NCBI GenBank assembly: GCA_021401465.1
Contig: JADDMT010000209.1
Span: 1-36,007 of the forward strand
DNA length: 36,007 nt
Direction: 5' to 3'
DNA from: Teratosphaeria epicoccoides
Taxonomy: Eukaryota > Ascomycota > Dothideomycetes > Mycosphaerellales > Teratosphaeriaceae
Shown: in pieces, positions 29,934 through 36,007 of the stretch
How the letters are laid out: each line of letters opens with the position of its first letter
Numbering within the stretch: the first letter of the stretch is position 1
Program-made: the position numbers and the translations under genes
Notes under the pieces: generated by a model
The model's database searches: none
What the model saw: only the letters and a program-made list of their open reading frames with translations
What the model was told of the DNA's origin: nothing

Positions 29934-31110
29934 ATGTCAAGTAGTTCTTTAGCTGTTAGTTTAACTTCTAGCGACAATTAACTAACACTACGAGAACAAG
30001 TTGCCGCTATACCTTAAATTATGTAGTAGCTTAAATCCATTCACCTTAGCGAGATGGCTCTAGCATCTATCGCAGGTTCGACTACTAGGAATAGACACGG
30101 CAATAATGGCTTTAAGATAGGAAGCCCTACAGAGTTCATAGGACAACAATCTCAAGTCGAGATGTTTATCCTATAATGCTAGTTAGTATTTAACGTAGAT
30201 ACGGAATAGTTTACAACACATTATAAGCGAATAATGTATATTGTCTCTTACCTAAAGGGACTAGCGTTCGAGTTTATCTAGCCTCATCTAACAGATTATC
30301 TAGATTATGTCAGCAACATCGAAGCTAGGAAGACAACAACTAGGGAGATTCTCAACTTAGACAAGTCTTTGTTTAAGGCATTACGCGAAGCTTTTAGGCT
30401 TAGTAATAAGCAACAAGAGGCCGAGAGAGCTCTCCTAGGAATCTAGCAGAACGGTTCCGCTATTAAGTACCGCGCAGACTTTTAGACCCTCTCTGCTCGA
30501 GTCGACTAGAATGATAATGCTTTAGCCGCTTAGTTCTACTAGGGACTAAAGGAGACGGTTAAAGACGAAATTGCCTAAGGGGATCGGCTAACGACATTCA
30601 AGGAAATAAGCGATCTCGCGATTAGAATCGATAATCGCATCTAGGAACGACAGCAAGAACGACAACATGGAAATCGCAAGCTAGCACAGGCTAACTATAA
30701 GGTCTAACGATTAGCACTAAAATGGCGAAGCGATTACTATGGTCTCTAACCTATGGAGTTAGATGCGACTAAGGGGCGTCCGAGGAATAGACCCCGAGGA
30801 AAGCCGCAGAAGGGCTCTCCTCCCTAGAATAGTCTGAAGAAGCCATTCGACAAGAGTAATCTCGAGTGCCACAACTACGGAAAGAAAGGACACTTTGCCC
30901 GCAAGTGCTTTGCTAAGAAGTAACGACAGGAACTACCTAGGATAGAGCAGGCTCGCGTGACAACAACGGCGCCTAAGCAAAAGACCGCTACTACTCGAGA
31001 ACTAGACTATGCCGCACTTACGTGGACTGCGTGCTACGACGACAATTGTCGAATTCACATGAGTGATAAAGATAGTTCTAGATGGTACCCTAGCCGAAAC
31101 AAGGCATAGT
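29934..31110 (+). pseudogene. Family C gag
   Basis: ATG at 29934 opens a frame that holds to about 31110, some 390 codons, with TAG/TAA stops. Residues 40-260 form the helical gag domain (GSPTEFIGQQSQVEMFI, then FKALREAF). A basic Pro/Arg/Lys stretch (RGRPRNRPRGKPQKG-like) follows, then a zinc knuckle C-x2-Y-x4-H-x4-C at 30867-30908. The second cysteine is tac, again one G-to-A step from tgc. Tyr-Pro near the end before a TAG fits the usual end of gag in this group. It is followed at once by pol in another frame. Confidence 0.78.
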
Positions 31111-34100
31111 CGATCTGTGCGCTAAGGGGTACACCTTCTAGTGCGACAGTCCTAAGGTAACAGGAGCTAGAAGAAGAAGAAGAAGGTTTAGACGACAACT
31201 ACGAGATTATCGAAGCCGTCATTCCTGATTCCGAGGAAGACGAGAGCATAGAGCGATAGGCCATGCTACCGCATAACATCGGACTTGATATTATCCGAAT
31301 TATACAGAACAAGTAGGCTTAGGCTTGCCTATAGATTAATGGAGTACAACACGTCGACTAGCTTTAGTATGACGAACTAGCCGACTGTATGCAACGACAC
31401 CTGAGGAGACTACTAGTCGTAGCTTAACCTTACGCGCATCAGAAAGTTGTCCAAGAAATTGTACTGTTTAGGGTAGAGTTCACGCCCTAGGGAGGCTACC
31501 TAACCCACGAAGGTATTTAGATTCCACGAGCGCTACGGCTCCGAGTCTATCACTTAAAGATAGAGTACGCAAGAAACGCGTAGGAACAGCGAGGCTAAGA
31601 GCGAGAACGAGCTCTTAGGCCAGAAAACGGTAACGCTCAGAGAAGAAGCCAAGACCGCACGATCCCTGAACTAGTCCATGAAGACAGTTATTCGGGAAAC
31701 GATAAGGTCCGCTAGAATTATACCTACAGACAGACCGGACAGGGCTATAACGATGTGCCGCGATCGGCGCCAGATACGCAAACAACCTTAGAGTATAGGT
31801 GCATATTGACGAGACGCTAGCTAGGGCCTTAATAGATTCAGGATGTACTAGAATCTTCATGACGCCTAAGTTCGCTAGGACAGCTAGGATAAAGCTACAG
31901 GCGAAGACGAATGCTTTCTTGCTACAAGCGATTAATAGAAACCCGGTTACGTATAACTAAGGAGTAGTTAACGAAGAAACTAAGATGATGCCTCTACGGA
32001 TAAAACGCTACTAAGAGATGCTCTAGTTTGACATCATGGAGTCACTAGGCTCGGATGTAGTACTAGGGTTGCTATAGCTAAGAAACGCTAACCCCTATAT
32101 CGACTAGAAGAATAACAGGATCTAGTTCCCGGAACTCTTAAGATCGATACCTCTACCTGTAGTACACGACGTACTAGGCAAGATCGAAATATGTGTTATG
32201 ACTTCAAGCGAGATGGTAGCCGCTATCAAGGATCTAGAACAGGAAGTGCATGTCCTATAGGTTAAAGCAACGCAAACAGAAGTCAGGGTCGAATTCATAG
32301 TTCCTAATAAGTATAAAGAGTTCGCTACTCTTTCTAAGGAAGAACCCGACTAAGAAGCTCTACTAGAACACTAGGAGTAGGACTACGGGATACCCTTACT
32401 CCCTAGCAAGATACTGACGAAGCAACTAGTTCGCCCGTTATTAGCGGCAAAACTAGAGATTCTCCGGAAATACCTAGAAGACAACCTCCGGAAAGCCTTC
32501 ATCCGAGAGTCGTAGTCCCTAGCCAGATATCTAATCCTGTTTGTGCCTAAGGGGGAAGATGACTAGCGACTCTGCGTAGATTATTGTGGATTAAACAACA
32601 TTACGATAAAGAATAGTTATCCGCTTCCTTTGCTCTCGGAATTACAGGACTGCCTATAAGGAGCAATGTAGTTCTCGAAGTTCGACATACCTAGAGCGTA
32701 TAACCGAATTCGAATTAAGGAAGGCGAAGAATAGAAGACTACGTTCCGAACGAGGTTTAGATACTATAAGTACATAGTCATGCTATTTAGGTTAATAAAT
32801 GCCCTAGCTACATAGCAGGCATTTATTAACAATGTGCTATAAGAGTACCTCGACGTCTTTGTAGTTATATACCTAGATGACATCCTCGTCTACTTACGGA
32901 CGATCGAAGAACATAGGACTCACGTGCGTAAGGTACTTCAGAAACTCCAGAGTTACTAGTTAAAGGTTAAGCCCTAGAAGAGCGAGTTTCATAAGCAGGA
33001 AGTATAATTCCTTAGCTACGTAGTAGCATAGAATAGAATCAAGATAGACACTAAGAAAGTCTAAGTCGTAAAAGAGTAGCCTACGCTAACTAATGTTAAG
33101 GAAGTATAGTCCTTCCTTAGGTTCGCTAACTTCTACTAAAGATTTGTGGCAAACTATTCGAAGATTACGGCACTACTTACGACTCTTACTACGAAGGATA
33201 CACTATTCGTGTAGGACGACGCCTAACGGAATGCCTTCGAGGAACTCAAGCGATAATTTACAGATTAGCTGATCTTACTTGTATTCGACCTAGATAAGCC
33301 TATTATAGTCGAAACAGATGCCTCTGACGTAGTACTTAGGGCATGCTTAAGTTAACTAGGACCGAGTAGACGACTACAGCTAGTCGCCTACTACTCGAGG
33401 AAATTGTCTAGACCTGAACTCTAATATGACGTCTATAACAAAGAACTTCTAGCTATAGTAGACGCCTATAAGGCCTCGCGAGTCTACTTAGAAGGTTCTA
33501 AGTACTAGGTCACGGTCTACACAGACTATGAGAACTTGCGATACTTCACAACGACAAAAGAGTTAAACTGACGACAGGTTTAGTAGAGTAAGGAGCTCTC
33601 TAGTTTTAACTACAAGATCGTCTATCGCAAGGGGACCGATAACGCACGCGCTAATGCACTTAGCTACTAGACAGACTACATGAAGGGCGTGAAGCAGGAG
33701 AAACATGCTGTTCTCCAGGAAAATAGCGATAGCACGCTAGGAGTCAACCGACTCGCGGCCACGACTGTCACATAGACTAGTAGATTTCAGGACGACCTGA
33801 AGAACGCGCTAATCCATGACCTAAATGCACTCGCTGTCCGCAACGACATTGATGGACAGGAGGATTAGGAAGACGAAGACGGAATCCTTCTGTTTCAAGG
33901 ATTAGTATACGTGCTAACGTCTTTACGATCGGAACTACTACGCCTCCGACATGACGTACCTTAGGCAGGACACCCGGGAGTGTCTAAAATGAAGCAAATT
34001 CTCCGACAAGAATATTACTTCCCTAGGATAGGCAAGGCAATCGAGGACTACGTCTGTCGATATGTAACTTGCTAACGAAGTAAGCACGACTGTCACAAAC

Positions 34101-35212
34101 CGTATAGGCTACTACGACTACTAAAGGTACCTTAACGGCTATAGGAATCGCTCGCTATGGATTTTATCGTTAAACTACCTTAGTCGAGAGAACCCGCTAC
34201 TAATGAGTTCTTCGGCGGGATCATAGTAGTAGTCGACTAATTCACTAAGTTTAGGAAGTTTATCTCTTACCGCGAAGACTTCAAGACTAAAGATATCGCG
34301 CATGTCTTCATTAAATGGGTAGTAGTACTACACGGCATGCTACAGGACCTAGTAACGGATCGAGGATCTGTGTTTACCTCTAACTTCTAGAGAGCCCTAA
34401 TAAGACAATTCTAGGTCAAACATCGACTAAGTACTTCCTTCTACCCTTAGACAGATAGACAGACAGAATGCCTAAATCAGACGTTAGAATAGTACCTTCG
34501 ATCCTATGTTAATAGGGACCAGAATAACTAGGTAGAGTTGTTGCTAATAGCATAGCTCGTGTATAATAGTACGCTAGCAGAGTCGACAGGACTCTCGCCA
34601 TTTCAGATGGCATATAGATCAGCTATAGAAGACATTCTAGACGTCTTAGCTAGTAATCCGAACCTAGTAGCACTTAGACGAGTAGAACATCTACGCCGAC
34701 TACAAACAGAAGCACGACTTAACCTGCAGTTCTATTAGCAGAACATGGCATAGTACGCAAATCGTAAGAGAATTAAGGGACTAATTCTAAAGGAGGGGGA
34801 CAAGGTGTATCTCCTCTGCCGTCACATCAAATCGGACAAGCCGAGTAAGAAATTAGACGCTGTAAAACTAGGACCATTCAGGATTAAGGCCAAGAAGGGA
34901 CCAGTTAATTTTGAGTTACAGCTACCCGAGCAGATGAGAATACACCCTGTGTTCTATGTCTCTCTGCTAGAACAAGCAGCGCCGGACGCCGCACTGCAAT
35001 CAGAACCCTTACTACTCGACCCTGAAGTAGAAGAACCGGAGTACACTGTTAAGAGGATTATCGACACTTGCTAGCGGGACAGACAGCGAGAGTACTTAGT
35101 AAAATGGGAAGGATATAGGAGTACCGAGAACACCTAGGAACCCCTAGAACACCTGCGAAACTGTCAGCAAAAGATACGAAGTTTCGAGAAAGGAACGAAC
35201 CTAGGAAGAAGA
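31111..35212 (+). pseudogene. Family C copy 2 pol: protease, RT, RNase H, integrase, chromodomain
   Basis: An acidic linker (LEEEEEGLDD) opens the region. The protease ARALIDSGCTRIFM has D-S-G at 31835-31843. The reverse transcriptase includes LCVDYCGLNNIT, FDIPRAYN where FD..GAY is expected, and YLDDILVY at 32870-32893. RNase H (VETDASD) follows near 33310. The integrase has C-x2-C in its zinc region, MDFIVKLPQS and TDRGSVFTSNFQ. The piece 34805-35074 is free of stops and encodes the GPY/F-like module (KLGPFRI...GPVNFELQLP...HPVFYVSLLE) and EVEEPEYTVKRI, leading into the chromodomain (EYLVKWEGY). It ends near 35212. Confidence 0.9.
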
Positions 35213-35317
35213 TCCTAAGCCACGACTAGACTCCTGCGGGACGCCGTCGACTAGCTCGGCTATCACGCTATCCAGGAAACCCTAATATGAGGCGTTAGCA
35301 AAACCCTCTATTACGCT

Positions 35318-35463
35318 CTATGTCGTAGGACTAAGAGCGAGACCCGCAGAAGGATCTAGGTCAAGGAGAAACCTAGCCTGCGAGAGAGCTTGTTCCTCGG
35401 CCTCCTCCTCCCTGATCTCGCGCTCTTAAGAGCGCGACTATCTTCGACCTCCTAGTCGACTAC
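35318..35463 (-). pseudogene. C-terminal part of the family C antisense gene, copy 2
   Basis: Homologous to 27687-27832 of copy 1. It has the coiled-coil end up to the TAG at 35318-35320, with further mutations. The upstream part, with the zinc-cluster-like region, is separated by the inverted LTR insertion and lies outside the window. Confidence 0.6.
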
Positions 35464-35953
35464 TGTCATAAGGGTAGGTGCCGATGGCAGGAAGGTGACT
35501 AGGTGTTAGACTCGGGAGCTGTGAAGAACATTGACAATGGCAGTTAACCTTGTAACTGACTCTCCTCTAAGCAAGAGAGGATTGAATTGAGATTAAGCAC
35601 GAAGCTCCTAACTGCCTGTCCTAAAGCCATCCCTATATACTAGAGAGTAACAGAGCAGCTCTGTTAGATCTGTCGACAGACCTAACAGATCTATGTCTGT
35701 AGATCTATGGACTAACCCTACAGATCTAAGGTTCTGTCATCACGTGACAGATCCCTTCTTCCTTGTAAGCCCATGGATCTGTAGACTAACCCTACAGATC
35801 TGGGGATCTATCCTCACGTGACAGATCCTTTCTTCTATGACTATGCCTATGACTCATAGTACTCCTATGACAGTACTATAACTCATAGCACTTAGGACCT
35901 ACATGATCCTGTATCCTACAGTACTCCGGACAGTACTCCTGACACTCATGACA
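35464..35953 (-). repeat. LTR of a third, inverted family C copy
   Basis: 490 bp. Read on the minus strand it starts TGTCATGAGTG at 35953 and ends CTTATGACA at 35464. It has the same stem-loop modules (acagatc/gatctgt), two TCACGTGA sites and a TATATA near 35634. It appears less mutated than the two forward LTRs. Confidence 0.88.
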
Positions 35954-36007
35954 CTATCCCCCTCTTAGTCTAGCTCGTCCCTAAGCTACCTCATTAGTGC
36001 GGGGTTT
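35954..36007 (-). mobile_element. Start of the inverted family C copy 3 (internal 3' end)
   Basis: The reverse complement matches 28229-28282, including the polypurine tract (ctatccccctctt here). So the LTR at 35464-35953 is the 3' LTR of an element that extends rightwards out of the window on the minus strand. Confidence 0.8.

Larger units (their letters stand above)
29405..35463 (+). mobile_element. Family C Ty3/gypsy chromovirus, copy 2, interrupted at its 3' end
   Basis: A 5' LTR (29405-29874), gag, pol with chromodomain, and the start of the antisense region. It ends at 35463, where an inverted family C LTR begins. Aligned with copy 1, the break falls in the antisense gene at the position of about 27835, so the missing 3' end should lie beyond the window. 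This is the most complete family C copy here and the least gapped in pol. Confidence 0.88.

Overview
The window looks like a filamentous ascomycete (Pezizomycotina) heterochromatic repeat block. It holds only degenerate mobile elements: at least three families of Ty3/gypsy retrotransposons of the chromovirus type (integrase ending in a chromodomain), their LTRs, and remains of other genes that are probably element-borne. I see no intact cellular gene, rRNA, tRNA or CRISPR array. Coding frames run for hundreds of codons but are peppered with stops, nearly all TAG with some TAA, at places where homologous copies or family motifs expect CAG, CAA or TGG. Paired copies in the window differ mainly by C-to-T and G-to-A changes. 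Both facts point to repeat-induced point mutation (RIP).

Layout. (1) 1-822 is a fragment of family B (antisense gene and its promoter), followed by a family-A-type LTR (823-984). (2) 985-7220 holds three long degenerate genes of uncertain identity: a plus-strand gene (985-2411), a minus-strand gene with a class I SAM-methyltransferase fold signature (3531-4825), and a plus-strand gene (5560-7220). Between them lie 94-bp tandem repeats and a near-perfect hairpin. (3) About 7709-21097 is family A. Its gag/protease junction is split by a solo LTR (8218-8403, perfect 5-bp target duplication). Its integrase is split by a complete family B element (11009-18324, 390-bp LTRs, target duplication gtcag/gttag). 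The integrase resumes at 18330, followed by a probable antisense gene, a polypurine tract and the 3' LTR (20932-21097). (4) 21101-22185 is an inverted family B fragment. (5) 22186-25220 is an unidentified degenerate region with a minus-strand gene. (6) 25221-28724 is a 5'-truncated family C copy ending in a 3' LTR, which interrupts a small minus-strand gene. (7) 29405-35463 is a second family C copy with 5' LTR, gag, pol and chromodomain. It is broken in its antisense gene by a third, inverted family C copy (35464 to the right edge).

Most notable: in families B and C, and probably A, a gene lies on the opposite strand between pol and the 3' LTR. In family C it encodes a small protein with Zn2Cys6-like cysteine spacing followed by a probable coiled coil. 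In family B it encodes a larger cysteine-rich protein with a TATA box upstream in both copies. A repeated antisense zinc-cluster-like cargo gene and the methyltransferase-like gene near the left end are the best candidates for something not well described.

All translations were made by eye. Family names A, B and C are local labels.
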